This document shows, piece by piece, positions 24,601 through 37,700 of a DNA stretch of 64,000 nt (its first letter is position 1; each line of letters starts with the position of its first letter). The stretch is from Cladocopium goreaui (lineage: Eukaryota > Sar > Dinophyceae > Suessiales > Symbiodiniaceae). The stretch covers positions 1 to 64,000 of the forward strand of contig CAMXCT020001554.1 in NCBI GenBank assembly GCA_947184155.2, read 5' to 3'. Both the position numbers and the translations under genes were made by a program. The notes beneath the pieces are model-generated. The model had not been told where the DNA came from, ran no database searches, and worked only from the letters and a program-made list of their open reading frames with translations.

Positions 24601-25400
24601 TCGTTCCGGACTTTTGCTTTGCTTTTGTGAAATCGAGGGCACGGAGAGCGGCACTGTCACAGTGGGAGGTCACTATGATTCCAGACCCTTCGAGGCACTG
24701 GGAATTGGGTAGAAAATTGGGTGGAACGGGTAGAATCGGGTAGAAGGTTCGCACGCAGCTGGATTTCACTTTGACAGTTTTGGTCGCCTATGCTCAGGAA
24801 TTCTTTGTACCTTTATGCATCTTGGTACCATTGATTGATAATTTGATTAATCTTGATTATCCATATTATCGTGCTGTGCTGTACTGCGCCTAGTATCAGT
24901 GTTGCAGGGATCGGCTCCTGGTGCAGTAGACAATGGTAGTGGAGCTTCTGCAGTCAGAATCCCAGCCGGAGGCTTCAGCCATCTTCAGGTTCTTTTTTCA
25001 GTTTGACACATTTTGACACTCTTGTTGCGTACTTTGTTTGTACTAGTAATGCGCATTTCGGACTTAGACAAGTGATGACAAGTGTCGGTGTATTTCCACG
25101 TAAATTCCTGTCGGTACAAAATCCAGGTATAGATGTAGACAAATCTGAATCAACTTTGAAGCAAGAGAGACTTAGAAAGCGGAGCTTTGTCCCAATGCTT
25201 GTTGAATCAGCCTGCAGCAGACCATATGTACCACATGTCGGGAAGAGATATATAGATATATAGTTTGGTGCAGACCGTCAGACCTCGAGAACTTTTAAGT
25301 GTATCAAGCTGCTGAGGTACTTGAAATTGCTCGGGCGGTTGCAAATGCTGGTGTCATGCTGCCCTGGATTCAATCAGGTCGTTCCATTGACTTTGCCGCT
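21620..25400 (+). CDS. M28-family zinc metallopeptidase (partial gene model)
   Basis: Secure exons at 24639-about 24686, 24908-24952, 25317-25350 and 25378-about 25400 spell the M28 core: TVTVGGHYDSR (His zinc ligand), GSAPGAVDNGSGASA (bridging Asp), VLEIARAVANAG and RSIDFAA. Upstream exons at 24110-24150 (TVQYLQKKFKD) and 24219-about 24254 (DLGYETCNEKF) fit the helix and strand that precede the core. Candidate N-terminal exons are 21620-about 21720, with an ATG and a hydrophobic signal-peptide-like start (MRIAVLLALSLASASE), plus 21853-about 21950 and about 22676-22826; their link to the peptidase is inferred. A secreted or vacuolar aminopeptidase is the likely role. The later Glu, Asp and His ligand blocks were not found between 25.4 and 26.3 kb, so the gene is incompletely read or truncated. 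Confidence 0.7.
21988..22073. repeat. 43-bp tandem duplication
   Basis: TTTGAACATCTTTGAACATG and the following bases occur at 21988 and again at 22031, within the presumed M28 gene intron. Confidence 0.85.
23636..23678. repeat. TA microsatellite
   Basis: A (TA)n run with interruptions inside the presumed M28 gene region. Confidence 0.85.
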
Positions 25401-26311
25401 ACCTGGCGTTCAGTGAGCTTGTCCTGGCATGACTGATCATGTGACGGTATTCACAGCATTCTCACTCGCCCGAGTTGCTTGATTTTGCTCAAATAGCACG
25501 CATGAAGCAAGCATGAAGCAAGCATGAAGCAAGCACTTCCACTAGCAAAGACAAAGCATTGTGGCTTGATGCGTTCAAAGTTTGCATTGATGGTTTGCGA
25601 CAAAAAGCATGGTGCATGGAGCAGAGTCATTTTTTAGAGCTTTTTATCCAGGAGAATAACCTGTCAATTTGTAGCCTTCGCGTTCCGCGGCTTTATAGAA
25701 ACAACGGAAGGCTAGATCAGCTGGAAAGGAAGACTTTTGCCAGGGTGTAGTGATGCAGTGATATGCAGTTCTACATGGTTGCTACATGTCTTCCACTCAC
25801 TCATGATGACAAGTGATGAAAGAATATGAAAGACGTGAGACTTGAAATATCTTCATGTTCAGGATGTCCCTTCGAGAGCGGGCAGACCTTTTTTGCAAAA
25901 AGACCGGAAGGAAGCGTTGCGTCCAGCTTCCAGAGGACAAGTTGTTGCCATTCAACGTATCGTTTTCAGACAAGAATCAACCAATTCAAGTCGTATCCTG
26001 ATTCCGTTCTATTCAGGAAGCCCTTAGCTGGGACGATCGAGAATGTGATTTGTGGTTTTACACCGATGGTTTCTTGCCTGAATCAAAAGAATGTCACATC
26101 ATGCCTCATCAAAAGTTTTTCCTGAAGAGTTTTATCCCAGGTCCCTAATCAAGATTACTGGATCTGAGGTGAATTTCATCCAAGAGAAGCACCAGCAGGC
26201 AACTGGAGTCATTTTGGAGCCAGAGCACCTTTTCTGCATTTGTAGAGAGTAGCAGCCACAAAGCCAAAGCCCAGACTTTGAATTTCACACGGGAACTGCG
26301 TTCATTGCAAG
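25401..26311. other. Region between M28 core and glycosyltransferase exons
   Basis: Has a GCATGAAGCAA tandem repeat at about 25500-25532 and several open plus-strand stretches (for example 25865-25945) without a recognised family. It may hold the missing 3' exons of the M28 gene and the first exon of the glycosyltransferase. Confidence 0.35.
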
Positions 26312-28290
26312 GACAGTCATCCTGGAAGAATTTCGGTGGTCACTGTGACCACTGGCGAAGCTTGGATGGCCAAAGTAGGTAACTACGCAGTAAATACACT
26401 GGAAACATTGGCATTTGTCAAGTGATACCAGAGCATCCATGACAAACTTCCCCAGGATCGGCATCGATTCCACGAGCTTTTGTTCTGGAACTTCCATTGC
26501 CAAGCGTGGGATGACAAGGCCACAAGTACAAAAATGCCAAAGTGCTTTGGATGTGCCATTGACGTGTCTTTGCAGGAGCTCATTGTCGTGGAGACTTATG
26601 AAGATGAGCCAAGCTCTTTTCTTTCTGGCAAAGCTGCATGGACCAGCAACATGAAGGTCATCAGTTGCTAAGCTGAAGAGGGAGAGGTTGAATTGATTGC
26701 ATGGGACCTGATTTGCACTTGGAAATACTCTGGCCCATTCCCAGCATTTGCCCTAGACAAAGTCACAGCCTCATGGCTGGCCAAGAAATGCCACGAAGGC
26801 AAAAAAAAAGGTGCTGCAAACGCTTTCCAACTGCTCTTGTTGCCAATTTCATGATGTCATGCCTGTTTTGTCGGAAATTCCAAGGTCTTCAGAGACTACC
26901 AGGTGATGATCTGTCTATCGGCGTGAAGAGGCTCCTTGTGAGAATGGCTTGTCTATGCTTTTCTGAACTATTCTGAACTACACTTGCATCCTCATGAATT
27001 TTCATGAATTTTCTATGCCCCATCTTGCCTCTTTTACTTCTCATATAGAGGTTTTAGATGGTTTTAGTTTAGCAGCTTAGCTCTTACCCTTTTTGCACCT
27101 TTTTCCGCCAAGTCGCTGAACTCTGCGCCTCGCAGGAACATTGGAATACATGCAGCAAGTGGAGATATGATTGCTCATTTTGACGATGATGATCTTTACG
27201 CCCCAGGTCAGGAGTCTCATATGGATCCATATGTCCATATGGGTCTCGTGTTCACCAGTCTCTCAAGTTACGGCTTCAACAGCACGGCAAAGCGTCCATT
27301 GCTAGACACGCTGACATACGCATCCGCCAGGGTATTTGGCCTTCATGTCGACCAGGCTCGTTGCCGCTCGTTGCTTTGTCGGAAATTCCGAGAGTTCAAA
27401 CGGCTGCAAGTTCTCGTCCTTTGCTGATTTTGCTGATTTGATCTTTCGCACTCCCTGTGCATCACGCACCATTCTTTACATGCTATATGCAGCTTCTTAC
27501 CGATCTTGATGCACCACACTGTCTGGATCAGCTTGCAGGATGTCATACTTTGAGGGTGCCACAGCTTTGAAGCTTTCAAGCTGGTATGTTGGCAATGCCG
27601 AGGCCAGTGTAAAACCGTCCAGTGCCAGGTACTTGTTTGCTAATTAGATTCCCCATGATTTCTGTCTTCGAAAGACTTTCGCTTGAGTCCTTTAAAATTT
27701 GAACTGCAAAGAGATGCTTCGGGGGAGTCAACCAGTCAAAGATCCAGAGTTTTTAATTAAATCTGTTTTGTCGATTTCTGCCAGAAGGTTGGTGCATTCG
27801 GCTACTGCGATGCAGCACGATTAGGACGAAGACGTGTGGGACTCGATCCAGAACAGTTGCAACACCCAGTGTGGCAAACGCTGAGAATCCTTTGTGAGCC
27901 ACATGCTGGTCTTAGGTCACATGAGCAGGAAGACACCAGAAGTGAAGATTGGCTTGTATTCGTTGCTCCCTGAGCGTTGTGCTGCAAACTCCATCAAGGT
28001 GATCGAAGGCCATTGAGTACAGCATGTACATGCCATGCTCTGCAAGGTCTTTTTCTCTTGACCTATAGTCCAGTCCTAAAGGCAACCATGTATATTACAT
28101 TTTAATACATTTTATAATAAGCATATTCTGTATATACTTTCCTATGTCAATCCATGTCAGCTCTATCACTGTTGCAGCCGAGGTTTGGATTTACTTTGCT
28201 GTACCACAGACAAGTGGCATTGCAGCTGCCGTTCGGCGATAGAAATCTTGGTGAAGACTACGACTGGTGCGTGGCCCTCATGGACGCTTT
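26312..28290 (+). CDS. Family-2-like glycosyltransferase, multi-exon (partial)
   Basis: Exons 26312-26356 (GRISVVTVTTG), 26456-26518 (DRHRFHELLFWNFHCQAW), 26576-26632 (ELIVVETYEDEPSSFLSGK), 26903-26930 (DDLSIGVK), 27136-27206 (AASGDMIAHFDDDDLYAP), 27539-about 27600 (ALKLSSWYVGN), 27788-about 27811 (VGAFGYCD) and 28183-about 28290 (LPFGDRNLGEDYDW) give the order expected for a GT2/GT-A glycosyltransferase. That order is the N-terminal nucleotide-binding strand, the D-D-D-D metal-binding motif, and a C-terminal G-E-D block. Donors include GA (26357), GC (26519, 26633, 26931) and GT (27207), with AG|G acceptors. Codon phases match across 26930/27136. An exon between 26633 and 26902 is missing from my reading; an in-frame TAA near 26670 rules out simple read-through there. 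The sugar substrate is unknown. Confidence 0.75.
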
Positions 28291-28564
28291 GCTGAGTTTC
28301 ATTTTTTTTAAAAGATTGTCTGAATTTCTGAATAGGTTTGAAAGACTTTTTTTTTCTGCCAACCTCAATATTCCTCAATTCAGCTCATGCTTTCCAGCAG
28401 CCTCATCATTTTCTATGAAGTTTCCAGGAGAAATTTGGCCAGCTAAGCCTAGCCTTGATGCTACTCGGCAATGTTGATGCGTTTTACTTGGAAGCTCTTT
28501 GCATTTGATGATTCCCGAGGCCAGATGAATTTGGAGTCTGCCTACATGTGCAGCAGCTCGGCTG
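28291..28564. other. 3' flank of the glycosyltransferase gene
   Basis: May contain one more exon near 28455-28500 on the plus strand, but no conserved block identifies it. Confidence 0.3.
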
Positions 28565-28722
28565 TATGTACATATGCATTATACAATATATAATATGTAT
28601 ATAAATGTATAATGTATATATATACACATATCATTATATATATATGTATTATAGCTTATATATATATATCATTATGTATAGCTTATATATGTATATAGCT
28701 TATTGGCCTATATATATATATA
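28565..28722. repeat. TA-rich microsatellite abutting the 3' end of the LINE
   Basis: TATA and GTATATA repeats end in a pure TA run at 28709-28722. The next bases toward the element (28723-28728, T6 on plus) read as A6 at the end of the minus-strand transcript, so this marks the probable 3' insertion border. Confidence 0.75.
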
Positions 28723-28784
28723 TTTTTTCCTCATGCCCATGGTAACGAGAGTCGTTGCGGCATTGCGACTTTGAATTCTAAATG

Positions 28785-31700
28785 TCAATCCAGACCAATG
28801 AAGTGGCCAAAGTCGTGGTCCCGCATCTTCGTGCAGATATCCAAAAACGACAATGGCAAGTCTGGTAAATCACCGTGCTCCGCACTGGTGCCATGCGCAC
28901 TGAAATCAGTGCCAAAACTTTGAGCAATGGCCCTACAAAGTCCTGGCGGGTACTCCTTCAACGGAGCCGTGTTGAAGTTTCCATGGCTATCTTTGCCTGT
29001 GGTAATGCCGAAGGGGAGCTTGGTACACAGCATGCCTTCATGTAACGACCGTTCCAGTGATGGCAAGCGTAATACAAGCAAAGTCGTAGGCTTCGGACTG
29101 GGAGCTCCGAAGAGCCCTTGCGACAAATTAACCAATCTCATACCAGGAAATTGTAGTAGCAATTGGAGGATCGGTAACCTCCAGATGCTGACCGTTGACT
29201 CATCTTCGCTGTCTTTGGGGTGCTCCAGGACGCCAGATCCACTGTACCTTGCCATAGCAAGCATGTATTCAAATGCAAATCCTAACAAAATGGTGCCAAT
29301 CGTCACTTGGTGCAATTCACCAATACGCAGCTCATTCAAGCCCCAAGGGGCATCAGGCGTACGAATGACTCTGGGCCCTTTGTTACCAGCAAGTTGAACT
29401 GCTCTCACTCGGCTCCATGTGTTGCATGGTGGACCAGCCAAAAATCCTGCCACATGTCCCTGTCTGATATGGTGCAGCCACATCATTCTTGTCTCCTCCT
29501 TCGCAATATCTCCGTGTACAGAGTCAATGATAATATCAATTGAAACAGTCAAAAGAACGCATCCTTCCATCTTCTGCGAAAGCATGTCAAGATACCACTC
29601 AATGTCCCCTCTGCGTCGCCTTCCGGCAAATGCATGAAGAAGGATTTTCTGTTTGGTGAGGGATTGCGGCTGTGGATTCCATTGTGTCCACTCCAATGGA
29701 GGCTGGTTGGCAAGCCCAGTGCACCATTGTTCCCATTCGCAAATAGTCGCTGGCTTGTGACATGTTACTGAGGCTTTATCATCATGCAAAAAATCCCAGT
29801 ATTTATCCTGTTGCATCAGCGTCATGTGGTGAATGATTACAGGGTAAGACCAGTTGAGGACGTCAGCATCTGCCTCGGTGAATTGCTGGCAAAAGGCAGC
29901 GAGTGTTCTCTTGCATTTCGTCCAACTGATGGGGTAGGTACATATGAACTTTCTTAATGACACAGCCAGGACTCCCTGGGTCTCATCCTCCACTAGATGC
30001 AGGTAGAGTGCCTCCAAGAAAGGAATATCATAGTCCTCCCATTGTTGTGGCGCAGGAGCAGGCAACTGGGGCCCTTGGGCCTGCAAGGCCGGCAGGGCTC
30101 CATCATTTGCATCGAGCCTACTCCGATCCACATGTGAACCATGGCCAGGTTCAGGTGTGCAGTGGATGCGTCTTGCCCTCAGCGTGTCTCTGCATCTCGA
30201 AGAATTCCGCAAATGTGCCAAAACTCTGGAAAATGAATGGAATTCTTTCAAACAGCAAGGACAGTGTGTATCATCAAAAAGGAATCGGTCGTGCGCAACA
30301 ATACCATGCGTCCTGCACATGTGGACGCTTTCGCCAGCAAGGGATGCAAAGTTTCTGCCACATTGCATGCAGCCATAGCAGGCTTGGTCAGAGGGGTGTC
30401 CGCTGCGTATGTCCAGTGTGGGAATACGATCTACCCAGCCTTCTTGTTGCAAAAGCATTCCGATTTTCTGATGCAACTCAACAGCATGATATTCTTTCTT
30501 ACGCTGCAAACATGCATGGTGAATGCCTTTGCGAATCAACTTTTTCCAGTAAACACCATGATGAATGAGAATGTCTTGCCATTGTGGAAAGTGAGACACA
30601 GGATCTCCCAGACCAATTGATGCACCTACTTGACTCCAAAGCCATTGCAAATCATCCTTCAGCATGTCAATCCAAACAACATCTTCTTGGAGCAGGCCCC
30701 AATGCGAATGGTGTCGACAATTGTGTAATGTACCAAAGTAACGCAATCGGGCACGTCTCAACAATTCTGTTGGATCAGGCATGCCTGTCTTGACTAATAC
30801 TTCAGTGTCCGTGATGTGTGCATCATGAGGCAGGCCAAGAAGCATCCTGTACAATCGCATGATGCCATTGTGAATTTGCATGCGGCTTTGGTTTGTGGTG
30901 AATGTCCAGCTCTCTAATCCGTACAAAAATTTGCTCAGAATGAGTGTGTTGAACATATCACATCGGGTGATCCAAGAGAGCTGTCTATTTCGATAGAGCA
31001 AGCGCTTGTGCTGTTGGAATGCTTGATGTGCGATAGCCAGCCTACGACTGATTTCTTGGCGGTTGACATCCCTGTGATGGATGAGGCCGCCAAGATGAAC
31101 ATATCGCGTGACAACTGGCACAAGTACCGTCTGTCGTTCACAAATCACTGTCAAACCTTGCTGAGAACTATAGTATTCCCTTCTGAACTTTCTTGACTGC
31201 GGTCCACGAAAGGTGAGCATGATCTCAGTTTTTCCTCTCTTGAGATTGGGGGCCATTTGAAAATCATGACATGCATCGAGCAAAAGACTAACCGCAAGTT
31301 TGGTCTTTGTGATCAGAGCTTCATTGCATGGTGCAGTGATGAGCAGACTCAAATCGTCCATCCAAGTGGGACCGAGCAATGGAATTTTCGGATATGCAGT
31401 GCTGTCCTCGGATGCAAATGGTGTCGGAAATTCAATGTCAGGAATGAATTCCAAAATGCCAAAGCTGACCAAATGTGCCTCCAGTTTTCTGAGGAGCTTT
31501 GCCCATAACAGGCCAAACACAACGTCAGCAAAGCTATCTCCCGGTCGTGAACCGATCTCCGTCCGTATAAGATCTGTTTGGGTTCCAATCTGGAACCACG
31601 TATCACGGTGGAAGGCCTGCAACATGCGCTGCACATGCGCTGGTGCTTGTGCTTCAGCAAGGGCAGCTGGCTCCTGGAGGAGTTGTGTCAAGTCGTGCAT

Positions 31701-34700
31701 GGCATCAGAGTCCAAGCCTAGACGTGCACACATGAGACCAATGCTATGGTCAGACATCTCACCTCCAACAGCAAGGGGACGAAGCGTGCGATAGAAAGCT
31801 TCAGTCAAGTCAAGAAATACTACAGCAGTCGAGGCCGAGATACGGGCCTTCCATCGCAGAAATGCTCGTGTCATGTGGAGCGGAATGGAAACAGGCATTT
31901 TCTGTTTTCCACCAAGTTGCTGTCTTTGCATATAGGCGTCATACAAATGGTGTGACTTCTGCCTCAGTGCCCTGTGAATGGTTTTTCCAATATGGCTCGA
32001 AACAAGAAGGGACCTATGCGTTTGACAATCTCGTACATCTCCACGCTGCTTCCACGCAATGGCAAGCTTCCCTCCTTTGTGCTCTGCTGCCTCTTGGCCG
32101 TGGATGGCTGCCTTCAGCATGATGGGATAGCAGAGCCTCGCTAATTGCACAGGGCAATAATGACAGATTTCTGGTGGAACATGGTCCATGCCAATAGCTT
32201 TTCCAATCTGAACTCTACGGAGAGCAGTTTCGAGTTCACACAAAGTTGGCATGTCTTGGATAGGAATATTGGTGGCCTCTGTCTGGATAAAATGATCAAG
32301 ACCTTGCAACCAGTGATCTCTGTACTGGAGGTCAGTCATTCTTCTGCCACCTTCCATGTCACGAAAGAATTCAATCCATCTGTTCTGGGCTTCTACTGGG
32401 TCTGCACAGATTCGGCCATCGGCCTGCTTGACAATCGGTAGGCACGCTCTTTTTTGCTTCTTGGGATTGGTCGATCCTAAGAAAGGTTTCATGAGATGCA
32501 AAAGTGTGCCAGCCGAGGCATTGTAACCTGCCTCCTCAATCACCTTCTGCATGTTCTTGTTCTTGAGCGTCTGCAACTGCTTTTTCAATTGTCGGGTGCA
32601 AGACCAATATTGGCAAGACAACTTCAGAAATACGCAGGAAACAGTGCACTGATGTTGCACAAACTCGTTGTGTTCTTGCACAGTGGTTTCGCCCTTCCAT
32701 TGCTTGAACCACAAACCCATCAGATCCAACCTCGCCTGCTTCCCAGCTAAGGAAATTCGACGTTTCAAACGAAGTTTGCTCGCACGTAATTCCCAAGTCT
32801 CTGCATCAATGAAGGATTTCTTGGGTGTGGTCTTGTCAATTGGACAAACATCAGTCAAAGCAGTATGAATGGCCGAGTTTAATTCTTGCACTTGGGTCTC
32901 AATGTTGCATTGCCAGTCACAAGCTTTGACATGCTGAAAATGAAGCAATCCCTTCTTATGTGCGATTTTGGTGCGATCATGGCGCACATTGGCTGTGGAT
33001 TTGAGTCTTTTGGGAAGCTCTACTGTCCAATTCAGCTGCAATGCTGTGGCTGTGTGGTCATTGTGTGCATTCCCTTGATCAAGGGTAGGCACAATGCCAG
33101 ACCATGTGCAAGATGGCAATTGAGCTTGAGGAATCGCAATGAAATCAATACGATGTTCACTTTGACCATCGGGTGATGTCCACGTTGTTGTCTCTCCTTG
33201 ATGTACAGAGCTGGTGCAAGGCAAGCAGAGTCCAAACAGCTCAAGGAATTCAAGGAAAAAGGGCGTGTTCCCCGAAATGCCATCATCGTTATCCATCACA
33301 ATCGGTGGGTGGACCGGTCCCGTTTTCGCATTGGCATCGATCATGACATATAATGGGAATTGTTGGCACAATGTGGAAATTATGGATTGAGTTTCAATCC
33401 ACCATGTTTGCCGTTCTTTATGAGGTCTGCCACTCTGAGGTCCATGGAGAACCACAAGAAAACAATTCAGGCAATCATGCGAGACACGGACAATCAGTCG
33501 GCGTGGGTCATGATGAAGCAGTTGGACATTTGAACGGGACAATCTGCTGTGTTTGCCATCCTTCCTCATCAACGGCATTGTCATGGAAATCCATAATTCC
33601 ACTCCCAGATTGTGTTTGTCAGATCCACCTGAGATTCTCAGGATGTCATCAGCAGTGCTCAAACCTGGTGGACTTCTGGCTTCTTGGACTCCCAGGATGT
33701 GAATCCTGTGTGCTTGCATCTGTTGCCTGAGATATGTCAGTTTACCGCTGAAACCATCTGGCGAAAGGAACAGCGAGCCCACATTCAAGGAGGCAATACT
33801 AAGACTAACCTCTTGGCAACAGGCTGCGCTTGGTGTCCCCATCGAGGCAACAGTGGGTCCAGTCTTTGATGGGAGATCAGGTGGTCTAATGTCAAACCCC
33901 TGGCGTGTCAATGACGGCAATCCAGAATTACGGTCAAGGAACATCCAAAGGTAAGGAATAATCGGTCTAAGGATCAAAATGTTAATGGGCTGGCGATGCA
34001 GGCGGTGTCCAATAGCAGCTTCACTTTTGGCAAGATGATCGGCCAGTTCATTCCAGATGTCACCTGCATGACCCCGCACATGTGACACTTCCAACTCCGA
34101 GCTCGCCATCCCTGCAGAAAGCGCCTGGAATATTCCTCTCAAAAGTGAAATAGTGGGATGTGCAGCCACAAAACCTGCTCTACCCATGGATTGATCTGCG
34201 GTCGTGCTGGAGTCCGTCCGAAAGACAGTTGGGATGGTGGAATTCAAAGCTAATCGCCAAAGTCCAGCGAAAATCATTGCTTCTCGCTCCGCAAACTCAG
34301 CACCGATCTGATCCGTTCCAGTGAAAGCATGATTCTGATCTTCATACATGATTTGTTGTGCTTGCCAGCCGATAAAAGAAATACGGCCAGGAGTACCATG
34401 TTTTGGATACGTTTCTCCCAAAACAACAAAAGCCCATGCATCCGGTTGATCAGTGTCTGCAACATACAATGGTGGTTTCCTGCGATTAAACGACTTGGAC
34501 GATCCATCAGTATAGATGATCAGTCGATCAAATACCGTGGGGTCCAGATTCTGTCCTTCAATTGTAGTCGCAGAATGAATCCCAAGCTTAACAAATTCCG
34601 GCAAATCAAGGTGGCTATACCATGGGCAAAGGACACCAGGTGCTGATTGGAAAAGTTCTTCAATGTACGTCCAGTCAACCCCAAGATCCATGCACTGTGT

Positions 34701-37700
34701 GGGCGTGGACTCTGTTACCTTGGTGAAATCCAGCATCAATTGGGGTGAGATACACCTCTGCGGCAGGGGCCATGGCGTTGGGTCTGTACACTTCTTCTGG
34801 CGCCCTTCCAGCTCTGGTTCATTGTTATGGAAACTGATAAGGACTAGGCCTTCTCTGAGTGTTCGGATGCTAGTTGTGACAGCCCTCAAGAAACCACATG
34901 AATGTAGAAATCGCATGTGAGACAGGTCATCCATTTGTTCAGTCTCTGTATGCAATATAACATCATCTGCATTGGTCGCATTGGTCTGCCAGTAAATCGC
35001 ATGATGATCCTTGGTGTGCCAATGGATCGGCACAGTGGCAAATTTCCCAGTGGAACCAATGGCATAGGCATGTCTATGATGTCCAAACTTCTGCAATTCT
35101 TGTTCAACCTCCTGTTCAGTGGCATCTTCTTCCAAGAAAATCTCTCTAGGAAGTTCAGGGATGAAGTCCAAATGTAACAGTTGAAATGGAATCCAATGGT
35201 CTGTGCTGCTAAGTTCTTCCGGAATAAGCTCATCCAAACTCAGGGTCTTTTTACGCTGTAAGGACGTCTGTAACAATGCAAGACCTTCATTGGGATTTGG
35301 CTGCGCAGGTCCAGGTGGAAGGGGCACAACAATCCTTTGGACTTGTAATGAAATTTCATGGCCCGATCTTCCCGGCCACGGATGGCCAGCAACAAGCTCA
35401 TGTCCATCAATCCATACTTGGCAAGGAACTTGAGGATTGATCTGACCATGTACAAGATCATACCCGCAACTGTTCACAACATGCTCTATATGGATGTGTT
35501 CAGTGGTGGTGATCACAAGTCGGGTCATGTGTTGTGATCGTCTTCCAATGAAGTTGTCAAAGACAGTGACCAATCCAGATACCCACGAAGCATGTGGCGC
35601 TTGTACAACCAAGATGTGGCCAGCAATTGTTTGTTCCATGTTCGGTGGAATGATGACAAACATTTCATGAGACTGGCTGTGATCAACAACATCATGCCAA
35701 ACCGCAAGAATGCGGGCTTCCCAATCAGCAAAATTACTTGAAAGGGTTACTCGTCTGCTCGCCTGGCATCTTGGAAGCCATGTGCGATGGTCCACAAACC
35801 AGGAAATGAAATCCGCTGTAGGTGATTCTTGTTCCCATGAAAATGCTGCCCTCGACCAAATTTCGTGTAGGTCTTGGATGAACTCATTCATACTTGCAAG
35901 ATCCGAACCTCCTGGCACAAAAGCGGCAGCATCAGGATCAAACTGGAAAGTTGGACATGCGGGCGTCGTTGCCGGTTGCTGTGGATCATCTCCAACTTCT
36001 TGTGGTGCTGCAGATGCCGGTCTTTGCATGAAAACGGATGCATCAAATTCACCACTATGTGATTGTGGTAGGATCGGAAATTGGGTCATGGCAGTGGTGA
36101 TTTGAACTCGGATGCTAAAACCTGACGTCAGTTCAGTGGCCTGGACCAAATGAATTGGTTCTTGCTGGTGAAAGGCAGTACAACGTCGGCCCTCACATTG
36201 TGGTTGGATGTTCATGGTCTCGATGAGATCATCCAATCTGACAAAACGTGGGACACTATATGCCCCTTGAATGACTTCCAAACCCTGTGGTTCCCGACTC
36301 ATGGCAGTTAAGACTCCCGCAGCTCTTCCTTGTGGTCTGTTCTGTTCAAGAAGAACATGGCAATTGTAGTCTTGGTAACGACTCTGCGGTGGTCTGGGGC
36401 TGATGACAACAACTGAGAAAGGAACAGTCGGGTCCAGCAAATCACGCCACAGATATCGAAATTCTTCAAGCCACACAACTGCGCACTGATCCAATCTGAG
36501 AGGTCTGGGCAGCCGGCAATGCGGGTAGTTGTGATGATCCACAAACCATGTTTGTACATAAAGATATGAATCCCCATCAAGCACTTCTTGAACAGCTTGG
36601 GCAGAGAAAATCGAACCAAGGTCCCAAAACCATTGTTCAGTTCCATCATGTAATGGACGAGGTCTCCTACCAAGTCGTGTGGTTGGGCGACTGGACGTAA
36701 TTGGAACGTCAATGTCATCCTGGAGATCCGCACCTTTGCATGTGTCATGCGGTACAAATGTCGGATATCTTGATTCAATTCGGAATTGGGAAACCATTGA
36801 ACTGTACTGGAGGAGATTATGGTGATCATCACTACTGTCAGTGGCTTCAGATCGAAATTCCGTCTCTGGATGAATGATGATTTTGATACACTGACCAGGC
36901 CGAGTACGGAATCTTTGTTCATCAGATGAGAGACTAGGAAGCTCCCAAGTGATTCGGTTTCTGGAATACATGGCCAAAAGCGGTGTCGCCTGTGAAACGT
37001 CTCTGGAAGTGCAATCTCTAGGCAGAACAGTTGCCACACGGATGAATACGTCCGGTGGGGCAACACCTTTAAAGTCCAAAGAGATTAAAACAGACGATTC
37101 CTGCAGCGACCTCTGCGTCAAGAGTAGATGTGCTAAATGGTCCTCAATGTCAGACGTCGGTGGTGTCGGCAAAACCAAGTCAATCATGACCGGTTCATCA
37201 GGGATGATCAAATTTCTCCACGGCCAAATGACGTCATCAGTCCATTCCTCTGGACTTCCCCCAAGGAACACCAATTTCGGACCTCGACAGAGACGCTGTG
37301 ATTTGTGATCTAACAGCCAAGTCAGAACCGAAAACCTGACTTCTTCGGGTATTGGACTGTCACAAGCGTTCACATGTTGTTGTACGACTCTCTGTAGGTC
37401 AATGATCCAATCTTCCGGAACGACAGCGTCAGACTGGATACTGCTGGAGTTGGACGGGGGATCATGCAAAGGCAAGAGGTCCAGATTGTACTGCATCGCA
37501 TGGAAATCATCTGCATCATGGTTACCATCACGGACAGCTGGTTGTTGAGGTCCATATTGTGTCTGCAGGATGTCAACCGCAATTCTGTTCGCAGCAGGTG
37601 GCTCAAACAGGTCATATGCCTCCTGGAAGATCCTAAGGGCATGTGCAATATCCCAAGCAGGATCAATAGGTGGTGGGACAATGACACGGAAGTATGCACC

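Noticed and set aside
26641..26800. Open stretch around a TAA between glycosyltransferase exons (DLICTWKYSGPFPAF)
   Set aside because: Protein-like but does not match the expected glycosyltransferase block and has an in-frame stop upstream; left unassigned.
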